NCBI GenBank assembly: GCA_023410595.1
Contig: JAEYPO010000036.1
Span: forward strand, 62,001-126,000
Length of the DNA: 64,000 nt
Reading direction: 5' to 3'
Origin: Bacillota bacterium
GTDB taxonomy: Bacteria > Bacillota > Clostridia > Christensenellales > SZUA-584
Each line of letters starts with the position of its first letter. Within the stretch, counting starts at the first letter, position 1. The position numbers were made by a program, and so were the translations under genes. This document shows, in pieces, positions 9,009-18,811 of this stretch. The notes beneath the pieces were generated by a model. The model searched no databases, was not told the DNA's origin, and saw nothing but the letters and a program-made list of their open reading frames with translations.

Positions 9009-10040
9009 TTATTTCCTTGCTTTCCGCATCTGTCCCAAACTGTCAAGCGATATCGCAGTAAGAAGTATCAGGCCGATTATGAACGTCTGCCAGTACGGAT
9101 TGATATTTAGGAGTACCATCGAGCTTGTAACAAGCTGAAGCAACGTGATGCCAAGCACCGCTCCTAAAACAGTACCTTTTCCTCCCGTCAGGCTCGCACC
9201 CCCGATAACCGCCGCCGATATAGCTGTCATTTCAAGGCCCTGGCCGAAGGTTGGCGTAGCGGAAGTAAACCTTGCCATGTAAATGACGCCCGCAAGCCCC
9301 GCAAGGCTCGAACAAAGAACGGCGACAAGTATCTTTACTTTGTCTACATTTATGCCGGAAAACATTGCGGCTTTTTCATTGCTGCCTACATAAAACACAG
9401 TCCTTATAAGGGTGGACCTTCTTATAAGAAAATCACAAATTATAACTATTATGAAAAACAGTATTATAACAAAAGGTATACCGAATATCTTTCCGACGCC
9501 CATAAACTTGAAGCTGTCGGGAAGCTGATACAATGATAACGGAGTTCCTTTGGTTATTATAAGGCACAGGCCCCTTAATATACCCATCATAGACAGCGTA
9601 GTGATAAGATGATTAAGCTTTACTTTTGTTACGAAAAAGCCGATAACCAAGCCGACCACCGATGTTGTCGCAAACCCCACAAGACTTGCCAGCCAGGGAT
9701 CCCATCCCTCAAGAAACAGCGCGCCGGAGATACACATGGCAAGGCACATCGTATAGCCTACCGAAACATCGATACCGCCTACAATAAGCATGACCGTCAT
9801 GCCAATAACCACTATACCGTTGGTTGTAAACGAAAGCAGCACCGCCTCGATATTGTCCCATGTAAGAAAGTAGGGAGACGCAAACGACATGATTAAAAAG
9901 ATAACGGCTATAATGATAATCAGATTCAGCTCCCTGAAGTTCCTCAGCTTTTCAATGAACTGTGCTTTCGGCATACCACTTTTAATAGTTTTGCCGTCCG
10001 CGCTAATATTCGGATTTGATTCGGTATTAAATTCTGACAT
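9009..10040 (-). CDS. Sugar ABC transporter permease (RbsC/BPD-transp-2 family)
   Basis: 343-residue membrane subunit of a ribose-type importer with about ten hydrophobic segments. Family hallmarks include GGIDVSVG and, near the end, the AISAAVIGGASLTGGKGT region. The ATG is preceded by AAGGGGGAA. It is the last gene of a three-gene operon (binding protein, ATPase, permease). The substrate is probably a pentose, hexose or related carbohydrate. Confidence 0.92.
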   Translation of the reverse strand: MSEFNTESNPNISADGKTIKSGMPKAQFIEKLRNFRELNLIIIIAVIFLIMSFASPYFLTWDNIEAVLLSFTTNGIVVIGMTVMLIVGGIDVSVGYTMCLAMCISGALFLEGWDPWLASLVGFATTSVVGLVIGFFVTKVKLNHLITTLSMMGILRGLCLIITKGTPLSLYQLPDSFKFMGVGKIFGIPFVIILFFIIVIICDFLIRRSTLIRTVFYVGSNEKAAMFSGINVDKVKILVAVLCSSLAGLAGVIYMARFTSATPTFGQGLEMTAISAAVIGGASLTGGKGTVLGAVLGITLLQLVTSSMVLLNINPYWQTFIIGLILLTAISLDSLGQMRKARK

Positions 10041-10063
10041 AGTTATTTCCCCCTTGTGCTTAT

Positions 10064-11566
10064 CTATTCCTTTATACCTGACGCCAATTGTATTATTTTA
10101 CGTTCGCTCAGTTCTTTGGAGCCGACCTCGCCGTTAATAATGCCCTCGTGCATTACTACCACTCTGTCGCACATGCCTATAATTTCAGGAAGCTCGGATG
10201 AAATTAAAATTATGCCCATCCCTTCATTAGCCAGCTTTCTTAACAGCTTATGGATTTCCGCCTTGGCGCCTACGTCAATGCCGCGTGTCGGTTCGTCCAT
10301 TATTATTATTTTAGGTTTCACTGTCAAAAGCTTGGATATCAGTATTTTCTGCTGATTTCCGCCGCTTAACGAAGACGCAAGCTTGTCAATGCTGCCGCAC
10401 TTTATCCCAAGCATATCTGTATAGGCATTACCTTGTCTGTCTTCAAGGGCTTTTAAAACGAGCCCATGCTTTGAAACGTTCTTGATTTTCATGGCCGAGA
10501 TATTCATTTTAACGCTTAACTCAAGGAACAGCCCTAAAGTTTTCCTGTCTTCCGTAAGGTATACAATACCGTTGTTTATTGCATCCTTAGGGCAGTTTAT
10601 AGCGATTTTTTCTCCCCTGTAATAAACCTCGCCCGTTATCTTCCTGCGAAGGCCGCAAACCGCCTGCGCAACCTCGCTCCTTCCGGCGCCGACAAGGCCG
10701 GAAAGCCCAAGTATTTCGCCTTCCATAAGCTCAAAGCTTATATTTTGAAAGCGCTCGCCGTCGGAAAAGCCCTTTATTTCAAATAGTGCCGAACCGTTAT
10801 CGAGACTTCCTTGGCTTTTCTCCGGATACATATCGCCGATTTCCCTGCCTACCATTTTGCTTATGACTTCCTTGGGGCTCGTTTCTGAAACATCATACGT
10901 TCCTATATAAGACCCGTCGCGAAGTATTGTAACCCGGTCGCATTCACCGAAGACTTCGGCCATTCTATGGGTTATATATATAATCCCTATGCCCTGTTCT
11001 TTCAAGGTTTTCATTATATTAAACAGCGCGGCGGATTCGCTTTCGGTCAGTGTGGAAGTAGGCTCATCCAGTATCAATATTTTGCAGTGCATCGATAACG
11101 CCTTTGCGATTTCAACCACCTGCTGATTGGATACGCTTAAATCGCTTACGATTTTATGAGGGTCTATACCGGACATCGGCCTTAGCAACTCGGCAGCTCT
11201 TTCATAAAGCTGCTTGTAGTTAACGGTAAACTTCCTGCTGTTATTGATTTCCGACATGAATATATTTTCGGCAACCGTTACGTGAGGGCAGAGCGCTATT
11301 TCCTGATGCACAAAGCCTATTCCCAGCTCTTGCGCCTCATGCGGGTTTTTTATCTGTACATGTTTACCTTCGATGAATATTTCTCCTGCGTCCGCCAAAA
11401 AGACACCGTCGATTATATTCATAAGGGTTGACTTGCCGGCGCCGTTTTCACCGACAAGCGCGTGTATTTCTCCTTTTTGAAGTGAAAAGCCTACTCCGCG
11501 CAGCGCCTTGGTCGCCCCGAAACTCTTCTCGATTCCTTTTACCTCAAGTACTGTCTGTCGTTCCAT
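10064..11566 (-). CDS. Sugar ABC transporter ATP-binding protein, tandem NBD (RbsA/MglA type)
   Basis: About 500 residues with two fused nucleotide-binding domains, as in RbsA, MglA and XylG. The first has the P-loop GENGAGKST and Walker B ILILDEPTSTLTESE. The second has a degenerate P-loop (GLVGAGRSE), the signature LSGGNQQK and Walker B IIIMDEPTRGIDVGAK. This asymmetry is normal for the family. An in-frame TTG at 11569 lies directly before the ATG chosen here and fits the AGGTGG spacing slightly better. Confidence 0.94.
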   Translation of the reverse strand: MERQTVLEVKGIEKSFGATKALRGVGFSLQKGEIHALVGENGAGKSTLMNIIDGVFLADAGEIFIEGKHVQIKNPHEAQELGIGFVHQEIALCPHVTVAENIFMSEINNSRKFTVNYKQLYERAAELLRPMSGIDPHKIVSDLSVSNQQVVEIAKALSMHCKILILDEPTSTLTESESAALFNIMKTLKEQGIGIIYITHRMAEVFGECDRVTILRDGSYIGTYDVSETSPKEVISKMVGREIGDMYPEKSQGSLDNGSALFEIKGFSDGERFQNISFELMEGEILGLSGLVGAGRSEVAQAVCGLRRKITGEVYYRGEKIAINCPKDAINNGIVYLTEDRKTLGLFLELSVKMNISAMKIKNVSKHGLVLKALEDRQGNAYTDMLGIKCGSIDKLASSLSGGNQQKILISKLLTVKPKIIIMDEPTRGIDVGAKAEIHKLLRKLANEGMGIILISSELPEIIGMCDRVVVMHEGIINGEVGSKELSERKIIQLASGIKE

Positions 11567-11676
11567 CAAGGGAAAACACCACCTAACCTATAGATTGCAT
11601 ATGCTAGACGTTTCACAGAGCGGCGATAACTCGTACCGCCGCTCTTATATGAAACTTCGTTTGTTTTAAGCCGCGA

Positions 11677-12753
11677 TTATTCTTCGATGCCCTTTGACCA
11701 TGGACGAGAAGCAAGGTATTTATCCCAGTAGAAGGCTTCCGCGTTTTCTTTGGTAACCATGTTCATTCCGTTATCAACGAAAGGAAGGTTAATCGGGCTG
11801 ACGCCCTTCATTTCATAATCGCTCATAGGATCGATCATGTCGCTGTGCTTTAAGAGGAACAGCGAAAGCATGCCCATGTACCCCTGGTTGCCTTGGTCGG
11901 GACAAACAGCGCCCCAGATTTCTCCTGCTTTTATGGCGTCAAGAATGGTAATGTTAAGGTCTCTCGTCAGCACCATTACATCCGCGCCTTTCTCTTTAAC
12001 CGCCTGGGCGACGCCCTGAGCAGAGGGAGCCTCGGGCGTTATATAAGCCTTAAGGTTCGGATTTGCCTGCAGCGTTGCGAGAGCCGTCTCGTAAGCCCTG
12101 GCCGTATCCTGGTTGGTAGCCGTGCGGTTTACGATCTGTACGTCGGGATAGTTCTTTTCAACATTAGCAATAAACGATTTTATGTAGAGGTCATGATTGC
12201 TCTGCCCCGGGTTTTCAGTACATGCGATTTCGCCCTGCTTAATCTCGTTACATACTATGTCGCTCGCGACATTACCTTCGTTTACATTGTCGGAAGTGAT
12301 GTATACTCTGCGCTTGCTCTTCGGGGAGTCGGCGGCAAAGGTTGCTATTGCTACGCCCGAATCGATAGCCTTATTGATGGGTTCTATGAAAGCGTCTGCG
12401 TTCATCGGGTGAACATAGATACCGGCCGGCCTCATCGCAAGCATCTGTTCAAAGCTTGCAATCTGAAGGTTAACATCGTATTCGGGTGTTCCGCCGTAAA
12501 CGGTTTTAACGCCCAACTGCTGTCCGCACTGCTTGAACATCTCATAAACGGGGAACCAGTATTCAACTCCTGACACCATCACGTTCATGTAATATGTCTC
12601 GTCGGGCGAGCCTTTGAACTCTTTGACCTCATTCCCCGCCGCCACGGCCGCTGCCGGTTTGTCGGCATTACCGCCGCTGCATGCAACAAGGGCAGAAGCG
12701 ACAAACACCACTACCAGCAGCAAAATAACTGCCTTCATTTTTAATCCCTTCAT
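11677..12753 (-). CDS. Sugar ABC transporter substrate-binding lipoprotein
   Basis: 358 residues. The signal peptide has a lipobox (SALVAC) and the mature part is a periplasmic-binding-protein type 1 fold like RbsB. It should capture the sugar outside the membrane and deliver it to the downstream permease/ATPase. GGAGGA precedes the ATG. It is the first gene of the operon, with a leader of about 320 nt and a consensus promoter. No sugar kinase or regulator is adjacent, so the substrate is open. Confidence 0.92.
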   Translation of the reverse strand: MKGLKMKAVILLLVVVFVASALVACSGGNADKPAAAVAAGNEVKEFKGSPDETYYMNVMVSGVEYWFPVYEMFKQCGQQLGVKTVYGGTPEYDVNLQIASFEQMLAMRPAGIYVHPMNADAFIEPINKAIDSGVAIATFAADSPKSKRRVYITSDNVNEGNVASDIVCNEIKQGEIACTENPGQSNHDLYIKSFIANVEKNYPDVQIVNRTATNQDTARAYETALATLQANPNLKAYITPEAPSAQGVAQAVKEKGADVMVLTRDLNITILDAIKAGEIWGAVCPDQGNQGYMGMLSLFLLKHSDMIDPMSDYEMKGVSPINLPFVDNGMNMVTKENAEAFYWDKYLASRPWSKGIEE

Positions 12754-13051
12754 GTTAGATTTCCTCCATAAAACGTTTATTTATGCAAATCGTTACAGAA
12801 CGATTGTTGCCGTTTGGCTTGCGTGAAGTATACAAAAGAAAGGGTCTTAAGTTCTCTTTAACAGTATTTATTTTTTAGTATTCTTTTGAAATAACGCCGT
12901 TGATGTTTATAACTTGATGGAGCTTGTGCAGAAATCTAATGTACTCATAATATATTCAATGCATTTGAATACCTCTTCCCTGCAATAACCCATGTTTCTT
13001 AAGAATTGTCATTCGCTCAAACAGTAATATCAGAGCGTATTGCAGCGTGCA

Positions 13052-13073
13052 AACAAAATTTATAACATTTGTT
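13052..13073. promoter_or_regulatory. Operator-like palindrome at the sugar-transporter transcription start
   Basis: Imperfect 22-bp palindrome AACAAA...TTTGTT, placed from about +1 to +21 of the predicted leftward transcript. That is a typical position for a LacI-type or similar repressor; the regulator is not in the window. Confidence 0.4.
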
Positions 13074-13079
13074 AATGGC

Positions 13080-13108
13080 ATTATAGAATAATTTATGGAA
13101 TATGTCAA
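13080..13108 (-). promoter_or_regulatory. Consensus sigma-A promoter of the sugar ABC operon
   Basis: Perfect TTGACA (13103-13108) and perfect TATAAT (13080-13085), 17 bp apart, reading left. It leaves a 5' leader of about 320 nt in which no ORF or recognised riboswitch was seen. Confidence 0.8.
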
Positions 13109-13222
13109 TACATCTTTCAATAGTTTTCTAAAATAACAGTAGCGCCAGAAAAAGGCGATTTACGAGCAAAGAATGTATATGCGATGAAGGGCGTTTATAC
13201 GTTGAAAAGACGTTTTGCAGGC

Positions 13223-13241
13223 AAAAGAATGCCGCAGGCAT
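13223..13241 (-). terminator. Weak terminator after the Gld-type ABC operon
   Basis: ATGCC-tgc-GGCAT stem followed on the minus strand by TCTTTT, 85 bp after the stop. The stem is only 5 bp. Confidence 0.35.
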
Positions 13242-13325
13242 CGGCTAAAGATACAGCGCATTAAACAAAAAACTTTATATAAGACGATAAAGTAAGATAA
13301 TCGCCATGAGGGGAGAGGTAGTGTT

Positions 13326-14639
13326 TTATATGCCTTCCAATATTCTGTCCCTCCACCTCCTTATCAAATCTATCTTTCTCTCGCCAATGAAGAACGGCCT
13401 TGGCTCACCGTTCAATATCATGTAATAGGATAATTCGTTTCGTTTAACGAATTCCGCTTTTACTGTTTCGGAATTGTCTTTAAGTTCAAGCATTACCGTA
13501 AGGTCGGGAGTACCGCCCGCATTATCCGGGTCATACCCTTCGGCGGTAAGAGCCATTATGTTAACATAAAGAGTTGTAAACTGTTCCATGTTTACAGCCT
13601 TGCTATCGCAGGTAAACGAATCTTCAGCTTTTGTAGTATCTCTTGAAAACTCAACGACCGAACTGTCCTCGATAATTACGACCTTGTTGACATCTCCTAT
13701 GCCCACGCTTAAGGGGGCTTCATTGATAAACTCCGCAATTTTAAACCTTCGCGGGTCAAATGACTCCAAAGACAGAGTGCAGATTTCGTCAGAGTCGTCA
13801 GTCTTTATGTATATGACTTGTTTTTCCTCGTCAACGTTTCCAAAGTAAATCTTCTGTGCGTTTTGCTTGCTGTCTGTGAGTTCGAGGGTGTAGGCCGGGT
13901 TTTCAAGCCCGGTATCAATGCTTTCCGCGCCGGCTTCAATAAAGTCTCTTATTTTAAGCTCCGAAATGTCATTCATCATCTCAGTTACGGCGTCGCCCCT
14001 TGCAGCGATTTTTAGAGGTTCGACGATTTCCCACATGTCTGAGCCGTCTGCGACAAGCATGAAGTCGCGCTGGCCCGATATATCCAAACCAATTGAGCTT
14101 ATTGAATCTGGGTCCACCTTAAGTATTGTCCTGTCTCTGAATTCATTAACAGGGCGCAGGAAGCTTTCGACGTCATAAGACCCAAGGATATATACTTGTT
14201 CCCGCGCGGAATCCTTTGCGTAATACTGCACATTTGATGCTGTCATCTCGCCTATATAAAGAGTGTTCTCCGTGCCGTCGTCGAGTATGAATGAGATCGT
14301 CGCCTTTGGCTTGTCAAGCCCGTATGTGTGAAGATCATAAGAATCTTCCTCCAGCACTCTTGAAGCAAGGAAATCCTTCAGCCTGTTCTCGAGCGAGTCG
14401 ACCACGCCGCCATCAATGTTATAGGGCCCGGGCTTTACCATTACCCAACCCTCCGGCTTTTTTACGAAGCTTATTTCGCTCTCTTGTGAAACTATGCTGA
14501 TCTCCTCAACCGATCTGTCCTCATAGCTATATAGTGTCCGGTCCTGCTTGAAGGGCTCCTCTTTATTGAGGTAAATCACCAGCCATGTAATACCCGCTAT
14601 TACCAGCAGCAGAATAAGAGCGATCCAGACTCTTTTCAT
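13326..14639 (-). CDS. DUF4340 domain protein of a Gld-type ABC cassette
   Basis: 437 residues. A single N-terminal membrane anchor (about 4-24) is followed by a long extracytoplasmic region of repeated beta-rich modules that match the DUF4340 pattern (for example TYGLDKPKATISF followed by LYIGE). It overlaps the GldG-like gene by 4 bases (ATGA) and is the last gene of the cassette. In other bacteria DUF4340 genes sit next to GldA/F/G-like ABC genes. The function is unknown; it is probably an accessory subunit outside the membrane. Confidence 0.85.
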   Translation of the reverse strand: MKRVWIALILLLVIAGITWLVIYLNKEEPFKQDRTLYSYEDRSVEEISIVSQESEISFVKKPEGWVMVKPGPYNIDGGVVDSLENRLKDFLASRVLEEDSYDLHTYGLDKPKATISFILDDGTENTLYIGEMTASNVQYYAKDSAREQVYILGSYDVESFLRPVNEFRDRTILKVDPDSISSIGLDISGQRDFMLVADGSDMWEIVEPLKIAARGDAVTEMMNDISELKIRDFIEAGAESIDTGLENPAYTLELTDSKQNAQKIYFGNVDEEKQVIYIKTDDSDEICTLSLESFDPRRFKIAEFINEAPLSVGIGDVNKVVIIEDSSVVEFSRDTTKAEDSFTCDSKAVNMEQFTTLYVNIMALTAEGYDPDNAGGTPDLTVMLELKDNSETVKAEFVKRNELSYYMILNGEPRPFFIGERKIDLIRRWRDRILEGI

Positions 14640-16072
14640 AGATGTCTCCTTTTTATCCAGACAATAAAGCCCGCCAGGAATGCAAGCAGAGGTATTATCA
14701 GCACCGACACCGCCATGACTATAATATACATTTCTCCCTTGACAAACATCATATTGGCGTTAATCAGCTTGGGTCTTATGGCTATTGATTCGTCCCGGTC
14801 TCTGACCCAATTGGTAGCGTTCATAAAAAAGTCAAAGTTTCCCTGGGTGTCGATATAGTCGTCGTCTACAAACATTGCGTTGCCTGCCACTATTATCTTT
14901 GTCTCGTCATATCTTAAGTCGGTATTGTCCTTGACTGCCGACACCGCCAGTACTGCGGGACCGTCCTTGTCCTCTCTGGTTTTGGTGGGCGTTGCGTCGT
15001 CTATGTTATATCTGACCCACGATTCATCCGAAGTCTTTAAAAGAGCTTCTACCGTCACGGTTCTGTCTATCTCGCTGCTGGTCTCTATATTGCTGGAGAA
15101 GGGGAAGAGGACAAACAAACGGTCGTCGTTCAGTTTTTCCACCACGCTGTGTTGTGTATAGTAAGGGACTAGATACATCTTGTTATTGGCGTAAAAGCTG
15201 TTGCTGTCCTCCTCCACAACGAAATTATTGGTAAACTGTATACCGTAGCTCAGCAAAAGGCTGTTGAAATTAGGCAACTGCTCGCCCTGTGCAAGGATAT
15301 CAAACAGGAATAATGCTCTTCCGCCTCTTATAAGGAACTCCTTGAATATTTCCTTTTCGTCATCGCCAAGATCCTTCTTGGGAGACACAACGACAATAGT
15401 ATCCGCATCATCGGGAATCGCCCCGGTCTTTAGAATATTAAGACTGTCAACGACATACGCTTCGCCCTCTATTCTTGCCTTTAGCTTTGACAGCTCTGTA
15501 TTTATGTCAGACTCTTTGTGGCCTTCCAGAAAGTATAGCTTTGGAAGATCTCCGGAAGTTATATGGGTAATAGCTCCCGTAAACTGCTGCTCGCCGTTGA
15601 ACGCTTTGCCGTATGCGTAATCCTGCAGTATATAAATATCCGAGTTGTTTACTTTCTGTATCGCTCCGTTGCTTTCAAACACTATCGTGCCGTTGGAAAT
15701 GCCTTCATCTTTTAAGTCGTACTTTCTTACGACAGCCGGGTTTTTATCGGCGTCAACAAACTCTATTTTGAGTTTGCCTCCCGAGTACTTCCTGTACTCC
15801 TCCAAAAGAGCTTTTATAGTCTGGTCTTCTCCGCCTTCCTCAGAGAGAGCAATTACATTCACTTCGCTCTTAAGGCCATCAAGAACGTCAATGGTCTGTT
15901 CGGAAAGAGTGAATATCTTTTCGGCAGTCATGTCGTAAGACCATGGGAGCATGTCCGCTAATATGTTGACAATGATCAGAATTACGATAACCGCCAGCAC
16001 GATAAATACTGAATTCAGCTTTTTCAGAACAGCTTTGACTTTATCGAAATTCTTAAATTCAGCCTTTTCCAT
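14636..16072 (-). CDS. GldG-like auxiliary subunit of ABC transporter
   Basis: 478 residues with one TM segment near the N-terminus (about 20-40), a large extracytoplasmic domain and a second TM segment at the very C-terminus followed by a short basic tail (WIKRRHL). This is the topology of the ABC-type auxiliary family containing GldG. The start overlaps the upstream permease by 14 bases. The family is named after Flavobacterium gliding genes, but clostridial relatives have no shown role in gliding. Confidence 0.85.
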   Translation of the reverse strand: MEKAEFKNFDKVKAVLKKLNSVFIVLAVIVILIIVNILADMLPWSYDMTAEKIFTLSEQTIDVLDGLKSEVNVIALSEEGGEDQTIKALLEEYRKYSGGKLKIEFVDADKNPAVVRKYDLKDEGISNGTIVFESNGAIQKVNNSDIYILQDYAYGKAFNGEQQFTGAITHITSGDLPKLYFLEGHKESDINTELSKLKARIEGEAYVVDSLNILKTGAIPDDADTIVVVSPKKDLGDDEKEIFKEFLIRGGRALFLFDILAQGEQLPNFNSLLLSYGIQFTNNFVVEEDSNSFYANNKMYLVPYYTQHSVVEKLNDDRLFVLFPFSSNIETSSEIDRTVTVEALLKTSDESWVRYNIDDATPTKTREDKDGPAVLAVSAVKDNTDLRYDETKIIVAGNAMFVDDDYIDTQGNFDFFMNATNWVRDRDESIAIRPKLINANMMFVKGEMYIIVMAVSVLIIPLLAFLAGFIVWIKRRHL

Positions 16073-16790
16073 GTCTAATGCCTCCTTTGTCCTGCAGCCT
16101 GCCTTTTACCACGACTATTGTTAAGAACACAAATCCGACCGCAAAGCTCAGATAGTATACAAGAGGCCCTATTTTCAGTATTCCATTGGCAAACTCCCCA
16201 TACTTGCTTAAGATCGCAAACCAGGAGACGATGCGCTTTAAAAAGAGAAAAGGAATGGCGTTGGTGAGCAGCCCGACTATCATGAAACCAAACAGAAAAC
16301 CGAAACCAATGATGGCTGACGTAACCTGGCTGTCGGTCAATGATGAAGCAAACAGGCATATCGCGATATACGCCGCTCCCAGCAGCGCGAATCCAACGTA
16401 TGAACCAATTATTGCTCCAAGAGAAGCCTTCCCGAAAATCATGATAAAGGCGGCGAATACTCCCGTACCGCATAAAGTAACAAGATATACGAACAGCGCG
16501 GCAAAATATTTACCGAGTATTATGGATGTTATAGTGACGGGGGAGGTAAACAGTATCTGATCGGTCGACATCCTCTTTTCTTCAGCCAGCAGCTTCATCG
16601 TAAGCACCGGGAATATGACGATGGACACGAAGTTCAGAACGCCAAGCATACCGTATATGTCGCCTCTTGCGCCCCATAAGTTGTATATCGAAAAAACAAC
16701 TCCTGAGAGAAGCAGAAAAAGCCCCATGAATACATAACCAAATGGAGTAAGAAAATAAACGGACACCTCTTTTTTAAATACTGCCAGCAT
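16059..16790 (-). CDS. ABC-2 type permease (GldF-like)
   Basis: 243 residues and six membrane segments, typical ABC-2 permease. The N-terminus (MLAVFKKEVSVYFLTPFGYVF) is characteristic of GldF-like proteins. It follows the ATPase gene by 3 bases and overlaps the GldG-like gene. It should form the membrane channel with the ATPase as a homodimer. Confidence 0.88.
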   Translation of the reverse strand: MLAVFKKEVSVYFLTPFGYVFMGLFLLLSGVVFSIYNLWGARGDIYGMLGVLNFVSIVIFPVLTMKLLAEEKRMSTDQILFTSPVTITSIILGKYFAALFVYLVTLCGTGVFAAFIMIFGKASLGAIIGSYVGFALLGAAYIAICLFASSLTDSQVTSAIIGFGFLFGFMIVGLLTNAIPFLFLKRIVSWFAILSKYGEFANGILKIGPLVYYLSFAVGFVFLTIVVVKGRLQDKGGIRHGKG

Positions 16791-16793
16791 AGC

Positions 16794-17759
16794 CTATTCC
16801 ACCTCCGTGATCTCATTTTCTTCTGAAGTAAGCTGCAGGAATATATCTTCCAGATTGACGGCGACTGATTTTATTTCATGTATCGGATAACCCAGTTCGG
16901 CCATTTTGAAGAACAGCGGGGTTCTTACGTCAACTGATTTTGTGTTTTCGATCAGGTAATTGAAAAGGCCTGCGCTAATATCGCTTTTATCCTGACTTTG
17001 CTTAACGCTTTTAACGCCGTCTATTCCTCTGATGATATCCGCTATCCGCTCTCCCGGACCTTTTATTTTTGCCTGGAAGCATTCGGCGGCGGCCATATTC
17101 TTTGCGAGGTTTTCGGGGGTATCGATGGCGGCAATTTCGCCTTTCTTGATGATAATCACCTTGTCGCAGATCATGCTGACTTCAGCCAGTATATGGGAGC
17201 TTAGTATTATTGTATGCTCCTTCCCAAGGCTCTTTATAAGCGAGCGCATCTCCTGTATTTGCTTTGGATCAAGTCCAACAGTCGGCTCGTCCATAATTAG
17301 CACGTCGGGGCTGGAAACGAGCGCCTGCGCAAGCCCGACCCTTTGCCTGTAGCCTTTTGAAAGGTTTTTGATCAATCTGTCCTTCACATCGGCTATTTTT
17401 ACGAGATCCATTATTTCGTTTATATGCGATTCCCTTTTCTGTCTGCTATAGCCTTTAAGATCGCATATAAACTTTAGATATGATTTTACTTTCAGCTCCG
17501 GATAAAGCGGCGGAATCTCAGGAAGGTAACCCAGCCTTTTCTTTGCCTCAAGCGGTTTCTCGGCAATATCATACCCGCCTATCAAAACCTTTCCTTCCGT
17601 CGGAGGGCGGTAACCGGTAATAACATTCATAGTAGTAGACTTGCCCGCACCGTTTGGCCCGAGAAACCCCAGTATTTCGCCTTTTTCCGCAGTAAAACTG
17701 ATGTTTTTGACACCTATTTTATTACCATACTTTTTGGTAAGGTTTATTACCTCAACCAT
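16794..17759 (-). CDS. ABC transporter ATP-binding protein (GldA-like)
   Basis: 321 residues. P-loop GPNGAGKST, signature LSKGYRQRVGLAQAL, Walker B VLIMDEPTVGLDP and a switch histidine in ILSSHIL. The C-terminal 90 residues are an extension seen in GldA/CcmA-like exporters. The ATG at 17759 is chosen because GGAGGT lies 7-8 bases upstream and homology starts there (MVEVINLTKKYG); the frame stays open further upstream without an RBS. It is the first gene of the four-gene cassette. Confidence 0.93.
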   Translation of the reverse strand: MVEVINLTKKYGNKIGVKNISFTAEKGEILGFLGPNGAGKSTTMNVITGYRPPTEGKVLIGGYDIAEKPLEAKKRLGYLPEIPPLYPELKVKSYLKFICDLKGYSRQKRESHINEIMDLVKIADVKDRLIKNLSKGYRQRVGLAQALVSSPDVLIMDEPTVGLDPKQIQEMRSLIKSLGKEHTIILSSHILAEVSMICDKVIIIKKGEIAAIDTPENLAKNMAAAECFQAKIKGPGERIADIIRGIDGVKSVKQSQDKSDISAGLFNYLIENTKSVDVRTPLFFKMAELGYPIHEIKSVAVNLEDIFLQLTSEENEITEVE

Positions 17760-17848
17760 ATTTGCGTACCTCCAAAATGTTAAAGAAAGGTTTAAACAGC
17801 GATTGCGAGTATAAATAATGAATGAAAAATATAAGTGATAACAATTGG

Positions 17849-17877
17849 ATAATAACATTTGTTATTACATATGTCAA
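17849..17877 (-). promoter_or_regulatory. Promoter of the Gld-type ABC operon with embedded palindrome
   Basis: TTGACA (17872-17877) and TATTAT (17849-17854) with a 17-bp spacer. The palindrome AATAAC-attt-GTTATT (17851-17866) covers the -10 and most of the spacer and could be a repressor site. Confidence 0.65.
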
Positions 17878-17945
17878 TCATTTGACGTTGAATATGAAAG
17901 TGTTTATGAAAAGTCGAACTTAGTGAAAATGGTATTAAAGAAACA

Positions 17946-18731
17946 CTAATAGATACTCATTATAGAATTGGTTCCTTCGTTCTGACGCGAGAAAAAAACC
18001 ACGGTCCTTCCATTAAGCCTGTATTCGAGTTCGTAAGCCGCATTTATCGGTGTTTCGACCCAAGTCTGACGGACGCTTGTCTTACCGAGTTTATCCTGTA
18101 TTTGCGCAAAATCCATTCCCGATTTAGCGCCGCCGATTTCTATTGTATCTTGGCAGTATACGCGACCTACTTTCCCATCTTTGTCAAAAGCCGCCGTAAA
18201 GCCCTCTTCGCTGTATAGAAAGCCTTCCATATAGCCGTTATAATCGACAGATACTTTACTGTAATCGCTTCCGAACTTATCTTCTAATTGCTGCGCAGTC
18301 ATACCGATTGAATCAAATATGTCTTTTATAATGGCAGTTTCCGGAGCCGTGATCTCAGCTATACCGTCTTCTTCTGCAGAACCTTCATAAGACGCAATGG
18401 ATTCTGCGGACAAGGGATTGCTTGTATCAAGCTCGCCGCCAATAGCGATAAATATATTGCCCTCGTTATCATCGACATAGTATCCAGCCGACATCCTGTT
18501 GGAAAAAACGACCTGTATGAAGTAGTATCTAACGCTATCTACTACCTTGTCCATGTCCGGATATGAGTCTATATCTATATCGCCTGAGCCGCTGCTTAAA
18601 GCCTCTATTTTTTGTATAGCCTGTTCTCTGGTAATGTTTGCGCCGCTCCCGCTTCCCGCGTCCGGGGAATTACACGCGCAAAACATTACGGCAATAACAA
18701 CCGACAGAAACAAAACCGCTTTTGCTTTCAT
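17946..18731 (-). CDS. Hypothetical lipoprotein
   Basis: About 261 residues. The signal peptide ends in a lipobox (VMFCAC), so it is probably a membrane-anchored extracellular lipoprotein. An acidic, Gly/Ser-rich segment is followed by a beta-rich domain of unknown family. The ATG at 18731 is preferred over the in-frame TTG at 18737, because GGGAGA is then correctly spaced. It is monocistronic. Confidence 0.75.
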   Translation of the reverse strand: MKAKAVLFLSVVIAVMFCACNSPDAGSGSGANITREQAIQKIEALSSGSGDIDIDSYPDMDKVVDSVRYYFIQVVFSNRMSAGYYVDDNEGNIFIAIGGELDTSNPLSAESIASYEGSAEEDGIAEITAPETAIIKDIFDSIGMTAQQLEDKFGSDYSKVSVDYNGYMEGFLYSEEGFTAAFDKDGKVGRVYCQDTIEIGGAKSGMDFAQIQDKLGKTSVRQTWVETPINAAYELEYRLNGRTVVFFSRQNEGTNSIMSIY

Positions 18732-18782
18732 CCGCAATCTCCCTTTTGGCTAAACTGCAATAAATTATCAATGCAGGTGTCA

Positions 18783-18811
18783 ATTATACTACTAAGTCAT
18801 AGTGTAAACAA
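18783..18811 (-). promoter_or_regulatory. Putative promoter of the lipoprotein gene
   Basis: TTGTTT and TATAAT with 17 bp between them on the minus strand, about 50 bp upstream of the start. The -35 is weak. Confidence 0.4.
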
